From NCBI GenBank assembly GCA_963696325.1, contig CAVOJV010000001.1, forward strand, positions 1-64,000: 64,000 nucleotides of DNA. The letters are read 5' to 3'. The stretch is from CAVOJV01 sp963696325. Lineage in GTDB: Bacteria > Pseudomonadota > Gammaproteobacteria > Competibacterales > Competibacteraceae. Positions 52,289 through 62,933 of the stretch are shown in pieces. A model generated the notes under the pieces. The model made no database searches, had not been told where the DNA came from, and was given only the letters and a program-made list of their open reading frames with translations. The position numbers and the translations under genes were made by a program. Positions within the stretch are counted from its first letter, which is position 1; every line of letters begins with the position of its first letter.

Positions 52289-53416
52289 ATGCAGATCTGC
52301 AGCCAGTTCGACAGCGGCAATATCGAGGTCATCGACGCGACCGACCCCGGCAATCTGCAATTACGCATCCGCAAGGATAACGCTTCGGACTTCCTGCAGT
52401 GGTTTCACTTTCGGCTGACCGGCGCGCGGGGCCGCTATTGCGTGCTCAACATGGTCAACGGCCATGAAGCCACTTATCCCGATGGCTACCGCGATTATTG
52501 GGCGGTCGCGTCCTATGACCGCCAACACTGGTTCCGCGTGCCCACCGACTTCGACGGCCGCGTGCTGGCGATTCGGCATACACCGGAGCGTGATTCGGTC
52601 TATTACGCCTATTTCGCGCCCTATTCCATGGAGCGCCATGCTGATCTGATAGCCCGCTGCCTGGCGTTTCCACGCGCCTCGCTGGAAGTGCTGGGCGAGA
52701 CCCTGGACGGTCAGCCACTGGAACTGCTGCGCATCGGTGAACCGGCGGCGAACCGCCGGAGCTGCTGGATCATCGGCCGTCAACACCCGGGCGAAACCAT
52801 GGCCGAATGGTGGATGGAAGGTTTTCTCGACCGGCTCACCAACCCGGACGACGCGGTAGCCCGGGTGTTGCTCGAAAAGGCGGTGTTTTACTTGGTGCCC
52901 AATATGAATCCGGACGGCAGCCGGCGCGGCCATCTGCGCACCAACGCGGCTGGCGTCAACCTGAACCGGGAATGGCTGGAACCCTGCCTGGAGCGCAGCC
53001 CCGAAGTGTTCCTGGTCAGAAACCGTATGCACGAGACGGGGGTGGATTTCTGCCTGGATGTGCACGGCGACGAGGGCGTGCCCTACAATTTCATCGTGGG
53101 TTTTGAAGGCATTCCCTCGGTCACCGCCGCCCAGCTTAACCTACTCGAAGGCTACCAAACCCGGCTTGCCGAGCTTAATCCCGAGTTCCAAACCAGCCAT
53201 GGTTACCCAAGAAATGCCCCCGGCCAAGCCAATCTGACCATGTCCACCAATTATATCGCCGAGACCTTCGGCTGCCTCGCCATCACGCTGGAGCAACCCT
53301 TCAAGGACGCCGCCAATCTGCCCAACCCGGCTACCGGTTGGTCGCCAGCGCGCTGCCGCCGACTGGCGTCCGCTTGCCTGGATGCGTTGTATTCGTTGGT
53401 GGATCGGTTGCGCTGA
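52289..53416 (+). CDS. M14-family zinc carboxypeptidase (cytosolic carboxypeptidase-like)
   Basis: 375 residues. An N-terminal beta domain (FHFRLTGARGRYCVLNMVNG) precedes the M14 catalytic domain with zinc ligands in IGRQHPGETMAEWWMEG (His, Glu) and LDVHGDEGVPYNF (His), NPDGSRRGHLRTNAAGVNLN, and catalytic Glu near LAITLEQPF. No signal peptide, so cytoplasmic. Bacterial CCP-like enzymes of this layout are known; substrates are unclear. It follows the SDR by 6 bp. Confidence 0.88.
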   Translation: MQICSQFDSGNIEVIDATDPGNLQLRIRKDNASDFLQWFHFRLTGARGRYCVLNMVNGHEATYPDGYRDYWAVASYDRQHWFRVPTDFDGRVLAIRHTPERDSVYYAYFAPYSMERHADLIARCLAFPRASLEVLGETLDGQPLELLRIGEPAANRRSCWIIGRQHPGETMAEWWMEGFLDRLTNPDDAVARVLLEKAVFYLVPNMNPDGSRRGHLRTNAAGVNLNREWLEPCLERSPEVFLVRNRMHETGVDFCLDVHGDEGVPYNFIVGFEGIPSVTAAQLNLLEGYQTRLAELNPEFQTSHGYPRNAPGQANLTMSTNYIAETFGCLAITLEQPFKDAANLPNPATGWSPARCRRLASACLDALYSLVDRLR

Positions 53417-53458
53417 CTCACCTGCTCCTTGGCTTAATTCCATGCTAATATTTTAAGT

Positions 53459-53974
53459 ATGGCAACTTTTATCGGCGAATTCGACTGTAAACTGGATTCG
53501 AAATCCAGGATAGTCGTGCCTGCGGCTTTGAAAAAACAACTCCCTCCGGAGGCCAATGGCCGTTTCGTCATCAACCGGGGTTTCGAGAAACACTTGGTCT
53601 TGTATCCCAGCAATCAGTGGGAAATCATCTGCGCGGAAATCAACCGCCTGAATCTATACGTCAAGAAAAACCGGGAGTTTGTCCGCTATTTCTACCGCGG
53701 CGCAACCGAACTCTCGCTGGACGGCAGTGGCCGCTTGCTGCTACCCAAACGCTTATTGGACTACGCGAGTATCCAAGAAAACATCATCCTGTTCGCCTAT
53801 TCCAACCGCATCGAATGCTGGGATAAGGAGCTGTACAGCAACCTGCTGGACGACGAACCCGCGGACTTCGCCACATTGGCCGAAGAAATCATGGGTGATA
53901 AACAAGAACGCCTCAACGATAGCTTATCGAACTATCGAGACCCGCATCCCACCTTCCCACCCCAGCGGCATTGA
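53459..53974 (+). CDS. mraZ: MraZ-family DNA-binding protein, outside a dcw cluster
   Basis: 171 residues with two AbrB-like repeats: FIGEFDCKLDSKSRIVVPAA and GATELSLDGSGRLLLPKRLL. MraZ normally regulates the division/cell-wall (dcw) cluster and precedes rsmH (mraW); here the next gene is a 5-oxoprolinase homologue, so the gene is an orphan. The C-terminal tail is about 20 residues longer than usual. The ATG at 53459 has only a weak ribosome binding site. Confidence 0.88.
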   Translation: MATFIGEFDCKLDSKSRIVVPAALKKQLPPEANGRFVINRGFEKHLVLYPSNQWEIICAEINRLNLYVKKNREFVRYFYRGATELSLDGSGRLLLPKRLLDYASIQENIILFAYSNRIECWDKELYSNLLDDEPADFATLAEEIMGDKQERLNDSLSNYRDPHPTFPPQRH

Positions 53975-54023
53975 TACTCGGGCTCAGCGGAGACCCGCGT
54001 CCGCATCAGCGTTTTGTTATTCT

Positions 54024-54049
54024 CGCCCTAACCCTCTCGGGATAGGGCG
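54024..54049. repeat. Hairpin downstream of mraZ
   Basis: CGCCCTA...TAGGGCG, with CCCTAACCCTCTC in the arm, is a common extragenic repeat type. It lacks a T-run but may terminate transcription before the oxoprolinase gene. Confidence 0.45.
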
Positions 54050-54067
54050 CCAAAGAGTCTTCATGAT

Positions 54068-57000
54068 ATGAGTTCCGGCTGTCCTTCCGCATCCTCCCGC
54101 TGGCAATTCTGGATCGACCGTGGCGGCACCTTCACCGATATCGTCGCCCGCCGTCCCGATGGCCGCCTCCTCACCCACAAGCTGCTTTCGGAAAACCCCG
54201 AGCACTACCCGGACGCCGCCTTGCAAGGTATCCGCGACCTGTTGGGTATCGCCAAGGACCAACCCATGCCGGCGGAACAAATCGAAGTGGTCAAGATGGG
54301 CACTACGGTAGCCACCAACGCGCTACTGGAGCGCAAGGGCGACCGCACCCTATTGCTGATCACCAAAGGCTTCCGTGATGCGCTGCGCATCGCCTACCAG
54401 AATCGCCCGCACCTGTTCGCCCGCCAGATCGTGCTGCCGGAACTACTGTACGAACGCGTAGCCGAGGTAACCGAACGCCACGGCGCCCATGGTGAAATCC
54501 TGATCCCTCTGGACCTGGACAGCGCCCTGGTGCCCCTGGAAGCCGCCTATCGGGATGGCATCCGCTCGGTGGCCATCGTGTTCCTGCACGGCTACCGTTA
54601 CCCGGCTCATGAACGCCAGGTGGCCAGACTCGCCAAAGCCTCGGGCTATACCCAGATCTCCACTTCCCATGAGGTCAGCCCCTTGATGAAACTGGTCAGC
54701 CGGGGCGATACCACCGTGGTGGATGCCTATCTCTCCCCATCCTGCGCCGCTATGTGGACCGGGTAGCCGACGAACTGGGCAACGCCCGCCTGCTGTTCAT
54801 GCAATCTAATGGCGGACTCGCCGACGCCCGCTGCTTCCACGGCAAGGACAGCATCCTGTCGGGGCCCGCCGGCGGCATCGTGGGGGCCGTGCGTACGGCT
54901 ACCAATGCCGGTTTTGACAAGCTCATTACCTTCGACATGGGCGGCACCTCCACCGATGTCGCCCATTACGCCGGGGAGTACGAACGCGCCGTCGAGACCC
55001 TGGTGGCCGGCGTGCGGATGCGGGCGTCCATGATGCATATTCATACCGTGGCGGCGGGCGGTGGCTCTCTCTGCCAGTTCGACGGCGCCCGTTTTCGGGT
55101 CGGGCCGGAATCCGCCGGGGCCAATCCGGGACCTGCCTGCTACCGCCGGGGCGGTCCCCTAACCGTTACCGATTGCAACGTCATGCTGGGCAAGCTCCAG
55201 CCCGAGTTCTTTCCCCACATCTTCGGCCCCGGCCAGGACCAGCCTCTGGACCAGGATATCGTCATTGCCAAATTTCAGGCTTTGGCCAAAGAGATCGAAG
55301 CCGCCACCGGTAACGCTCGATCCCCCGTGGAAATAGCCGAAGGGTTTTTGAAAATCGCCATCGAGAACATGGCCAACGCTATCAAGCAGATCTCTACTCA
55401 GCGCGGCTACGCGGTCATCGAATACACGCTGTGCTGCTTCGGCGGCGCCGGCGGCCAGCACGCCTGCCTTGTCGCCGACGCCCTGGGCATGCGAAAGGTC
55501 TTCGTTCATCCCCTGGCCGGGTTGCTGTCGGCTTATGGCATGGGGCTGGCCGATCTGCGGCTGCTGAAGGAGCGGGCCATTGAAGCACCACTTGCAGACG
55601 CGCTGTTGCCCACACTGATAACAGCGCTAGACGAACTGGAAACCTTAGGCCGGGCCGAAATGGAGCGGCAAGGCATTCCCGCGGATCACATCCAGGCCGT
55701 TCGTAAAGTCCATCTGCGCTACGAAGGCAGCGACACCGCTCTAAGCGTGAATTTCGGCGATCGCTCGGCCCTGATCGAAGGCTTCGAGGCCGCTCACCGC
55801 CAGCGCTATGGTTTCGTGATGCCCGCTAAAAGCCATATCGTGGAGGCGGTCGCGGTGGAAATCATCGGCGTTACCCAGCGCATCAGTGATCGAGTGGTGG
55901 ACACGACACCCCGCCACCATGAACTGCGATCGGCTGCTACCGTCACCCTTTACGCTGCCGGTGAGGCCCGCCAAACTTCCGTCTACCGACGGGAGGCTCT
56001 GCGCCCTGACGACCGCCTTGATGGCCCTGCCATCGTCATCGAGAGTGGCGCCACCACCGTCATCGAACCCGGTTGGCAGGCGCAGGTGACGGGCCAGAAC
56101 CACCTCGTCCTCAGCCGCGTCATTCCACTGCCCAAGCGAGTGGCGGTAGGTACCGACGTGGACCCGGTGATGCTGGAAGTCTTCAACAACTCTGTTCATG
56201 TCCATCGCCGAGCAGATGGGCGTGACCCTGGCCAACACCGCCTGCTCGGTGAACATCAAGGAGCGCTTGGATTTCTCCTGCGCCCTGTTCGACCGGGACG
56301 GGCAACTCATCGCCAACGCGCCTCACATACCGGTGCATCTGGGCTCCATGGGCGAGTCGGTGCAAGTGGTGATTTGGGAAAACCAGGGCCAGATGCGCCG
56401 CGGCGACGTCTACGTGCTGAACGCGCCTTACCATGGTGGCACGCACTTGCCGGATGTGACGGTGATCACCCCCGTGTTCGCCGCCGCCGGACCTGAGATT
56501 CTGTTCTACGTCGGCTCCCGAGGCCATCATGCCGATATCGGTGGCATCACGCCCGGTTCCATGCCGCCGACCAGCACCACCATTGACCAGGAAGGCGTGC
56601 TCATCGACAACTTCAAGCTGGTGGACCAGGGCCGGTTCCGGGAGCAGGAACTCCTCGAAGTACTCGCCGCCGGCCCCTATCCGGTTCGCAATCCCCGCCA
56701 GAACATCGCCGATCTGCAGGCCCAGATCGCCGCCAACGCTAAAGGGTGTTCAGGAACTGCAAGCGCATGGTGGCGCACTTCGGGCTGGCAGTGGTCAACG
56801 CCTATATGCAGCACGTCCAGGACAACGCCGAGGAACAGGTACGGCGGGTGCTGGACCGGCTGAGGGATGGCGAGTTCGGCTACGCAATGGACGACGGCGC
56901 CATCGATCCGGGTGGCCGTCCGCATCGACCGTGCGGCAGCGTGACCGCGACGGTGGACTTCACCGGCACCTCGCCGCAGCAGGCCCAGCAATTTCAATGC

Positions 57001-57693
57001 GCCGACCGGCGGTCTGCCAGGGCGGCGGTACTCTACGTATTCCGCACCCTGGTGGAGGCGATATCCCTCTCAACGCCGGCTGCCTCAAGCCCATTGAAAT
57101 CGTCATTCCGGAGGGCTGCCTGCTAAACCCTCGCTATCCGGCGGCGGTGGTGGCGGGCAACGTGGAAACCTCCCAGTGCATCACCGATGCCCTGTACGGG
57201 GCACTGGGGGTGATGGCGGCTTCCCAGGGCACCATGAAAACTTTACTTTCGGCAATACGCGCTACCAATACTACGAAACGCTCTGCGGGGGCAGCGGCGC
57301 CGGACCGGGTTTCGACGGTGCTTCAGCCGTGCACACCCACATGACCAATTCCCGGCTCACCGACCCGGAGGTGCTGGAGTGGCGCTTCCCGGTGCGGGTG
57401 GAGGAGTTTCGCATCCGTGACAATAGCGGCGGTACTGGCCGCTGGTCCGGAGGTAACGGCGTGGTACGACGGATTCGCTTCCTCGAGGCCATGATCGCTT
57501 CCATCCTGTCTGGTCACCGGCGGGTGCCGCCCTACGGGATGGCGGCGGCGAGCCGGGCAGAGTGGGCCGCAACACGGTGGAACGGGCGGACGGACGGGTT
57601 GAGGAACTGGGAGGCACGGCCAGCGTCGACATTCAGCCCGGCGATGCCTTCGTGATTGAAACACCGGGAGGGGGTGGGTATGGTGCGAGGTAA
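54068..57693 (+). pseudogene. 5-oxoprolinase (HyuA-HyuB fusion) with many frameshifts
   Basis: The pieces together give a single-chain ATP-dependent 5-oxoprolinase of about 1,200 residues. HyuA half: FWIDRGGTFTDIVARRPDG, VVKMGTTVATNALLERKG, SGPAGGIVGAV, FDMGGTSTDVAHYAGEY. HyuB half: SIAEQMGVTLANTACSVNIK, VYVLNAPYHGGTHLPDVTVI, VGSRGHHADIGG, and C-terminal FVIETPGGGGYGAR. The frame breaks near 54742 (C-run), 56190 and 56745, then several times between 56760 and 57580. The first break looks like a homopolymer error, but the dense cluster at the 3' end suggests real decay. The enzyme would hydrolyse 5-oxoproline to glutamate. Confidence 0.8.
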
Positions 57694-57735
57694 ACGCTTC
57701 AAAGTCATTTTAAAAACGTTAGAATGATTCATTGA

Positions 57736-58938
57736 ATGCCATCATCCCCTGCCGATAGGCCGCGCAACCAGGCAACCCCAATGCATCCACAGCCACCCAA
57801 ACTCCTCGACATGATTCGCGGCCTTGTCGCTATCCCCTCGGTCAGCAGTGTCTCGCCGCAGTTCGATCAAGGCAACTGGGCGGTGATCGAACTGCTGGCG
57901 AGCTGGCTGAAGGATCTGGGTTACGCCGTGGCCATTCAGCCTATTGTAGATCGTCCCAACAACGCCAATCTCATCGCCACGCTGGGCAGCGGCCCCGGCG
58001 GACTGGTGCTGGCCGGCCACGCCGATACGGTGCCCTATGACGAAGGCCGCTGGCAACATGATCCCTTCGGTGGTCTGATCCAGGATAATCGTCTCTACGG
58101 CCTGGGCACGGCGGATATGAAATCCTTCCTGGCGCTGGCCATCGAGGCCACCCGGCGCTTCAATCCCAGCGATTTCCGCCAACCCCTGATCATTCTCGCC
58201 ACGGCGGACGAGGAAAGCAGCATGAGCGGCGCGCAGGCCCTGGCGGACGCGGGCCGGCCGCTGGGTCGCTATGCGGTAATCGGCGAACCCACTGGCTTGC
58301 GCCCAGTGCGCCTGCACAAGGGCATCCTGATGGAAGCTATCCACGTGGAGGGTCATGCGGGCCATTCCAGCAATCCCGCTTTGGGCATCAACGCCATGGA
58401 AGGCATGTATTTGGTCATGGGCGAGATCCTGAAATGGCGTGCGGAACTGCAGGAACGCCATCACAACCCGCTGTTCGAGGTCAGCGTGCCCACGTTAAAC
58501 CTGGGACATATTCATGGGGGCGACAACCCCAACCGTATCTGCGCCAATTGCGAGTTGCACATAGACCTGCGCCCCCTGCCGGGAATGCTGACCGATGAAC
58601 TGCGCGCCATCCTGCATCAACGCCTGCGGCGGGCCCTGGCGAACAGCCCGTTCAAGCTGTCCTTCATACCCTTGTTCAAGGGTATAGAGGCCATGGAAAC
58701 GCCGGCAGCCTCGGCCATCGTGAAGGCCACCGAGGAACTCACCGGCCTTACCGCCGGGGCGATGGCCTTCGGCACCGAAGGGCCTTATCTGAACAAGCTG
58801 GGCATGGAAACGGTGATACTGGGCCCCGGCAACATTGCCCAGGCCCATCAGCCTGATGAGTATCTGGCGCTGGATACGCTCAATCCCACGCTGGACCTGC
58901 TTAACCAGTTGATCACTCGGTTCTGCATCCAGCCTTAG
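57736..58938 (+). CDS. argE: Acetylornithine deacetylase
   Basis: M20-family zinc amidohydrolase, 400 residues (385 if the ATG at 57781 is used): VLAGHADTVPYDEGRWQHDPF (metal His/Asp), GLGTADMKSFLALAI (bridging Asp), ATADEESSMSGAQAL (catalytic Glu-Glu), and AFGTEGPYLN near the end. Removes acetyl from N-acetylornithine in arginine biosynthesis. argA lies about 1.7 kb downstream, so two arginine genes are close. Neither possible start has a strong ribosome binding site. Confidence 0.9.
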   Translation: MPSSPADRPRNQATPMHPQPPKLLDMIRGLVAIPSVSSVSPQFDQGNWAVIELLASWLKDLGYAVAIQPIVDRPNNANLIATLGSGPGGLVLAGHADTVPYDEGRWQHDPFGGLIQDNRLYGLGTADMKSFLALAIEATRRFNPSDFRQPLIILATADEESSMSGAQALADAGRPLGRYAVIGEPTGLRPVRLHKGILMEAIHVEGHAGHSSNPALGINAMEGMYLVMGEILKWRAELQERHHNPLFEVSVPTLNLGHIHGGDNPNRICANCELHIDLRPLPGMLTDELRAILHQRLRRALANSPFKLSFIPLFKGIEAMETPAASAIVKATEELTGLTAGAMAFGTEGPYLNKLGMETVILGPGNIAQAHQPDEYLALDTLNPTLDLLNQLITRFCIQP

Positions 58939-58954
58939 GGCTTGGGCTACGCTC

Positions 58955-59869
58955 ATGAATAGCCAAACCTACCGGGCGGACGGTCTGCTATTGCTCACCG
59001 CGCTGATCTGGGGAACCGGTTTTGTCGCCCAGCGCCTGGGCCTGGACGCTGTCGGCCCCATGCTCTACAACGGCCTGCGTTTCGCGCTGGGCGCGCTGAT
59101 CATCCTGCCGTTGGCGCTGCGCCCCGATCACCGCTCCGCCTCTCAACGCCTCAGCGCCCGTTCCGCCCTGGCCGGTAGCATGCTGGCGGGGATCATTCTG
59201 TTCACCGCCGCCTCCCTGCAACAGTTCGGCCTGCTCTTTACCTCTGTCGCCAACGCTGGCTTCATCACCGGCCTGTACGTAATCATCGTGCCGCTGCTCG
59301 GCCTGTTGCTTGGCCACCGCAGCGACGCCTGCGCCTGGCTGGGGGCGGTGCTGGCAGTGGCGGGCATGTATCTGCTCAGCATGACGGAGACATCCGCCAT
59401 CGCCTTTGGCGATTTTTTGCAACTGGCTGGCGCCCTGTTCTGGGCGGTCCATGTGTTGGTGTTGGATGCCCTCGCCCCCCGGACCCATGCCATTCGCCTC
59501 GCCTGCCTGCAGTTCTTGATGTGTTCACTGCTGTGTCTACTGGCGGCAGTACTCACCGAGCCGATTGCTTGGACAGCTATTCTCGCGGCCGCACCGGCAG
59601 TGGCCTACGGCGGCGTGCTATCGGTGGGTATCGCCTACACCCTGCAAGTGGTAGCGCAGAAGGACGCCAGCGCCGCACATGCCGCCATCATCATGAGCCT
59701 GGAGGCGGTGTTCGCAGCGCTGGCCGGTTGGCTGGTGCTTGGCGAGACGCTGGGAAACCGGGCCCTGCTGGGCTGTGCCCTGATGCTGGCCGGAATGCTG
59801 GCAGCGCAACTCCTGCCGCTCTATCGCGCTCGTCGTGTTGCTGCCACCCTGGATCTGCCGACACCCTAA
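58955..59869 (+). CDS. EamA/DMT-family transporter
   Basis: 304 residues with ten predicted membrane helices in two EamA repeats: LLLLTALIWGTGFVAQRLGL, LYNGLRFALGALIILPLAL, then ALAGSMLAGIILFTAA and ASAAHAAIIMSLEAVFAALAGW. Drug/metabolite exporters of this type usually move amino acids or small metabolites. It follows argE by 16 bp and may be co-transcribed. Confidence 0.9.
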   Translation: MNSQTYRADGLLLLTALIWGTGFVAQRLGLDAVGPMLYNGLRFALGALIILPLALRPDHRSASQRLSARSALAGSMLAGIILFTAASLQQFGLLFTSVANAGFITGLYVIIVPLLGLLLGHRSDACAWLGAVLAVAGMYLLSMTETSAIAFGDFLQLAGALFWAVHVLVLDALAPRTHAIRLACLQFLMCSLLCLLAAVLTEPIAWTAILAAAPAVAYGGVLSVGIAYTLQVVAQKDASAAHAAIIMSLEAVFAALAGWLVLGETLGNRALLGCALMLAGMLAAQLLPLYRARRVAATLDLPTP

Positions 59870-59874
59870 AGCAC

Positions 59875-60417
59875 TTACCGGGCACCGAGTATCTCCTTCT
59901 GGATGCGGGCAATTTCGTTAAGGAACTCACCGACCTGCTTGGCGACAGTAAGCGCCCCCAAGTGGGTTACCACAGCGAAGCGATCCCGCGCTTCTCCGCT
60001 TTCGATGTATGGACCTTGGTAGTGTTGCCAGAAAGACGGTTTATCGAACCCTACCGGGCCGCCGTTGAGATCGCCGCTGTGCAACACCAGGATGCCGCCG
60101 AACTCATCGCGACCAATCGCACCCCCTTGCTTAGGCCTGAAACCAATCCGGCAGATGATCGTCTCGGCTTCCCAAGCAAAGGGATCTTCTTCGCTCAACC
60201 CGAATACATTCCATTCCCAGGGATCCTGACTGATGTACATCCAAAAGCCATATTCTTTCACCCAGGCGACATCCTCGACATCCGTTTCCGAAGGCTGGGA
60301 GTTCGCAAACCGCATTTTAACATGGTACTTTTCACGCTCGTCGTACTGAAGCCTTTCCCTGAACAATTCATGAGCCAGCCGAATATTGACTTCTTTCTGG
60401 AGAATTTTGATCGCCAT
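59875..60417 (-). CDS. Hypothetical soluble protein, 180 aa
   Basis: Starts MAIKILQKEVNIRLAHELFR. Soluble, acidic and aromatic-rich (EDVAWVKEYGFWMYISQDPWEW, HYQGPYIESGEARDRFAVV), with a helical C-terminus. I do not recognise the family. It is convergent with the EamA gene (5 bp apart) and divergent from argA, with a 175-bp AT-rich spacer upstream. Confidence 0.65.
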   Translation of the reverse strand: MAIKILQKEVNIRLAHELFRERLQYDEREKYHVKMRFANSQPSETDVEDVAWVKEYGFWMYISQDPWEWNVFGLSEEDPFAWEAETIICRIGFRPKQGGAIGRDEFGGILVLHSGDLNGGPVGFDKPSFWQHYQGPYIESGEARDRFAVVTHLGALTVAKQVGEFLNEIARIQKEILGAR

Positions 60418-60592
60418 AATTGATTCACCCCACCGGTTTTCCTGAGCGGTCTTATCGAGAGAGGAATAAACTCACCAACCCGTATAATCATTATTCTAAT
60501 TAATCCTTACAAAGAATAGGAAATTTTAGTCTTAAAATGGCGATTCATCAGTAATATACTGATTTAACAAGTGTAAAAAAAGCGGGAAAACC

Positions 60593-61903
60593 TTGAACGA
60601 GCAATCCTTTGTGAACTGGTTTCGCCAGGCGGGTCCCTATATCAATAGCCACCGGAACAAGACCTTCGTGGTATTGTTTAGCGGCGAGGCGGTCTCCGAT
60701 GAGCGCTTTTCCAGCCTGATCCATGACTTTTCCCTGTTGCACAGCCTAGGGATAAGGCTGGTGCTGGTGCATGGAGCCCGCACTCAGATTGAAGAACGAC
60801 TGCGCGAAGCTGGTCGAGAACTCCACTATGTCAATGGCTTGCGAATCACTGACGGCGAAGCCCTGATCGGTGTCAAGCAGGCGGTAGGCCGGGTGCGTAT
60901 CCGCATCGAGGCCGCGCTGTCGATGGGACTGGCCAACTCTCCCATGCAAGGGGCTCGTATCCGGGTCGTGTCAGGGAATTTGGTAACCGCCCGCCCGCTC
61001 GGTGTGCGGGAAGGCGTGGACTACTGCTTTACCGGTGAGGTGCGACGCATCGATACCCAGGCCATTAAGACCTGGCTCGATAACGACGCCATCGTGCTGC
61101 TTTCTCCGTTAGGGTATTCACCAACCGGCGAGATCTTCAATGTCAGCGCCGCAGAGGTAGCCACCAGCGCCGCCAGCGCCTTGCGCGCCGATAAACTGTT
61201 ATTGCTCTACGAAGGCGCTGGCCCGCTGGACAGAGTGGGAGAGCCGGTCCGGCAACTGAGCCCGAGTGACACCAAGTATTTGCTGGCTGAACATCAGGAA
61301 CTGTCCAAGGACATGGCTCACTATCTCAACCAGGCCCTGCACGCCTGCCGCGCCGGGGTGCGCCGCATTCATCTCGTCAGCCGGGCCGTAGACGGGGCTC
61401 TATTGCTGGAATTGTTTACCCGCGATGGTGTGGGAACCCTGATCACCGCTGATATCTACGAAGGTATCCGATCGGCGACTATCGATGACGTCGGCGGTAT
61501 TCTGGAATTGATCCGCCCGCTGGAGACCAAAGGCAGTCTAGTAAGGCGTTCTCGGGAGCGGTTGGAGATGGAGATAGAACGCTTTACGGTCGTGGAGCGG
61601 GATGGCACCATCATCGGCTGCGCCGCCCTGTATCCTTTTCCGCAAGAGCGGCTGGGAGAACTGGCTGGTGTGGCCGTGCATCCCGATTATCGCAATAAGG
61701 GCCGGGCCGATACCTTGCTGCGGTTCATCGAGGACAAGGCTGTGAAACACAACCTGCAGCGGTTGTTCGTGCTCACCACCCACACCGCCCACTGGTTCCA
61801 GGAACGGGGTTTCGAGCCGGCGGATATTAGCGATCTGCCAGTACAGAAGCAGGCCATGTATAACTTGCAGCGCCGTTCCAAGGTCTTCATCAAGAGTCTT
61901 TGA
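60593..61903 (+). CDS. argA: N-acetylglutamate synthase ArgA (AAK-GNAT fusion)
   Basis: 436 residues: N-terminal amino-acid-kinase-like domain (KTFVVLFSGEAVSDERFSSL, IRLVLVHGARTQIEERL) that senses arginine, and C-terminal GNAT domain (IIGCAALYPF, ELAGVAVHPDYRNKGRADTL). This is the E. coli-type enzyme, which makes N-acetylglutamate for arginine synthesis and is fed back by arginine. The start is TTG at 60593 after GGGAAAACC; the AT-rich upstream region may hold ArgR sites, but none is clear. Confidence 0.95.
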   Translation: MNEQSFVNWFRQAGPYINSHRNKTFVVLFSGEAVSDERFSSLIHDFSLLHSLGIRLVLVHGARTQIEERLREAGRELHYVNGLRITDGEALIGVKQAVGRVRIRIEAALSMGLANSPMQGARIRVVSGNLVTARPLGVREGVDYCFTGEVRRIDTQAIKTWLDNDAIVLLSPLGYSPTGEIFNVSAAEVATSAASALRADKLLLLYEGAGPLDRVGEPVRQLSPSDTKYLLAEHQELSKDMAHYLNQALHACRAGVRRIHLVSRAVDGALLLELFTRDGVGTLITADIYEGIRSATIDDVGGILELIRPLETKGSLVRRSRERLEMEIERFTVVERDGTIIGCAALYPFPQERLGELAGVAVHPDYRNKGRADTLLRFIEDKAVKHNLQRLFVLTTHTAHWFQERGFEPADISDLPVQKQAMYNLQRRSKVFIKSL

Positions 61904-61999
61904 GTGTGCTCTGTTCAAAACCGAGGGCAACCAGCGCGAGGGCTCATGAAAGTGCTAAAATTAATGTAGTATTTCGATGTTTAGGGTTAAGACTACCTG

Positions 62000-62869
62000 A
62001 TGATGTCCAAACAGCAAGCGACGATCCCCTACGCCGACACGGCTTTTACCCGCTGTGTCCTCAGCACCCCGGAAGAATTCTTGGATCTGGGCAAGGCCGC
62101 CTTGCTAATTGCCCAGGAAGCGTACCCAGGGTTGGACGTGAACGCCTATCTGGCACGCTTGGACACCATGGCCACTATGGTAAGGATGTGTTTACCCACC
62201 CAGCCTTCGGTGCCAGAGACCATCCTGGCCATTAACCATACCTTGTTTGACGATCAAGGCCTTACCGGCAACCTGGAGGATTACTACGATCCCCGCAACA
62301 GCTTTTTAAACGATGTCATGGATCGCAAGCTGGGGATTCCCATCTCGCTGTCGATCGTTTATCTGGAGGTAGGGCGGCGTGTAGGCCTCGCCCTCGAGGG
62401 AGTGGGCTTTCCAGGACATTTCCTGGTCAAACTGCCGCTTGCCGATGGAGACCTGCTAGTGGATCCTTTTAATGGTGGCAGATCCCTCAGCCAAACGGAA
62501 CTAGCCAACCGTGCCGCAGAAAGATTTGGCGCGCAGTCCCCTCCCTCTCACTCATACCTTCTCAAACTGATTGAACGTATTAGTAAAAAGGAAATTTTAG
62601 CCCGCATGTTGCGCAACCTGAAAAACATTTACCTACACAAGCACGAGCTGACCAGAGCCCTCTCGACCAGCAACCAGCTTCTGGCCGCGGCCCCCCACAG
62701 CGCCATGGATATTCGCGACCGCGGCATGATATTGGAGTACCTGGAATGCCCCCACGCAGCAGCGACTGATTACCAACGCTACTTGCAACTGGCGCCCAAT
62801 GTCGAGGATTACGACGAAATTCGCAGCCGGATGATCGGCTTGCGCAAGATAATCCCGTCCTATAACTGA
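62000..62869 (+). CDS. SirB1-family protein (transglutaminase-like plus TPR)
   Basis: 289 residues. N-terminal transglutaminase-like region (YYDPRNSFLNDVMDRKLGIP, SIVYLEVGRRVGLALEGVGF, PGHFLVKL) and C-terminal TPR-like helices (RALSTSNQLLAAAPHSAMDI, YQRYLQLAPNVEDYDEI). Conserved near prfA/hemK in many gammaproteobacteria; molecular function not established. It follows argA by 96 bp. Confidence 0.87.
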   Translation: MMSKQQATIPYADTAFTRCVLSTPEEFLDLGKAALLIAQEAYPGLDVNAYLARLDTMATMVRMCLPTQPSVPETILAINHTLFDDQGLTGNLEDYYDPRNSFLNDVMDRKLGIPISLSIVYLEVGRRVGLALEGVGFPGHFLVKLPLADGDLLVDPFNGGRSLSQTELANRAAERFGAQSPPSHSYLLKLIERISKKEILARMLRNLKNIYLHKHELTRALSTSNQLLAAAPHSAMDIRDRGMILEYLECPHAAATDYQRYLQLAPNVEDYDEIRSRMIGLRKIIPSYN

Positions 62870-62933
62870 ATCACGCGAGTTTTTCAGAGCATACGATCAT
62901 TTGGCATTCCTCCATAGAGTTGATCTAACCTTT

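Noticed and set aside
60480..60560. ArgR box upstream of argA
   Set aside because: AT-rich with partial TGAAT/ATTCA-like halves, but no pair at correct spacing that I would trust.
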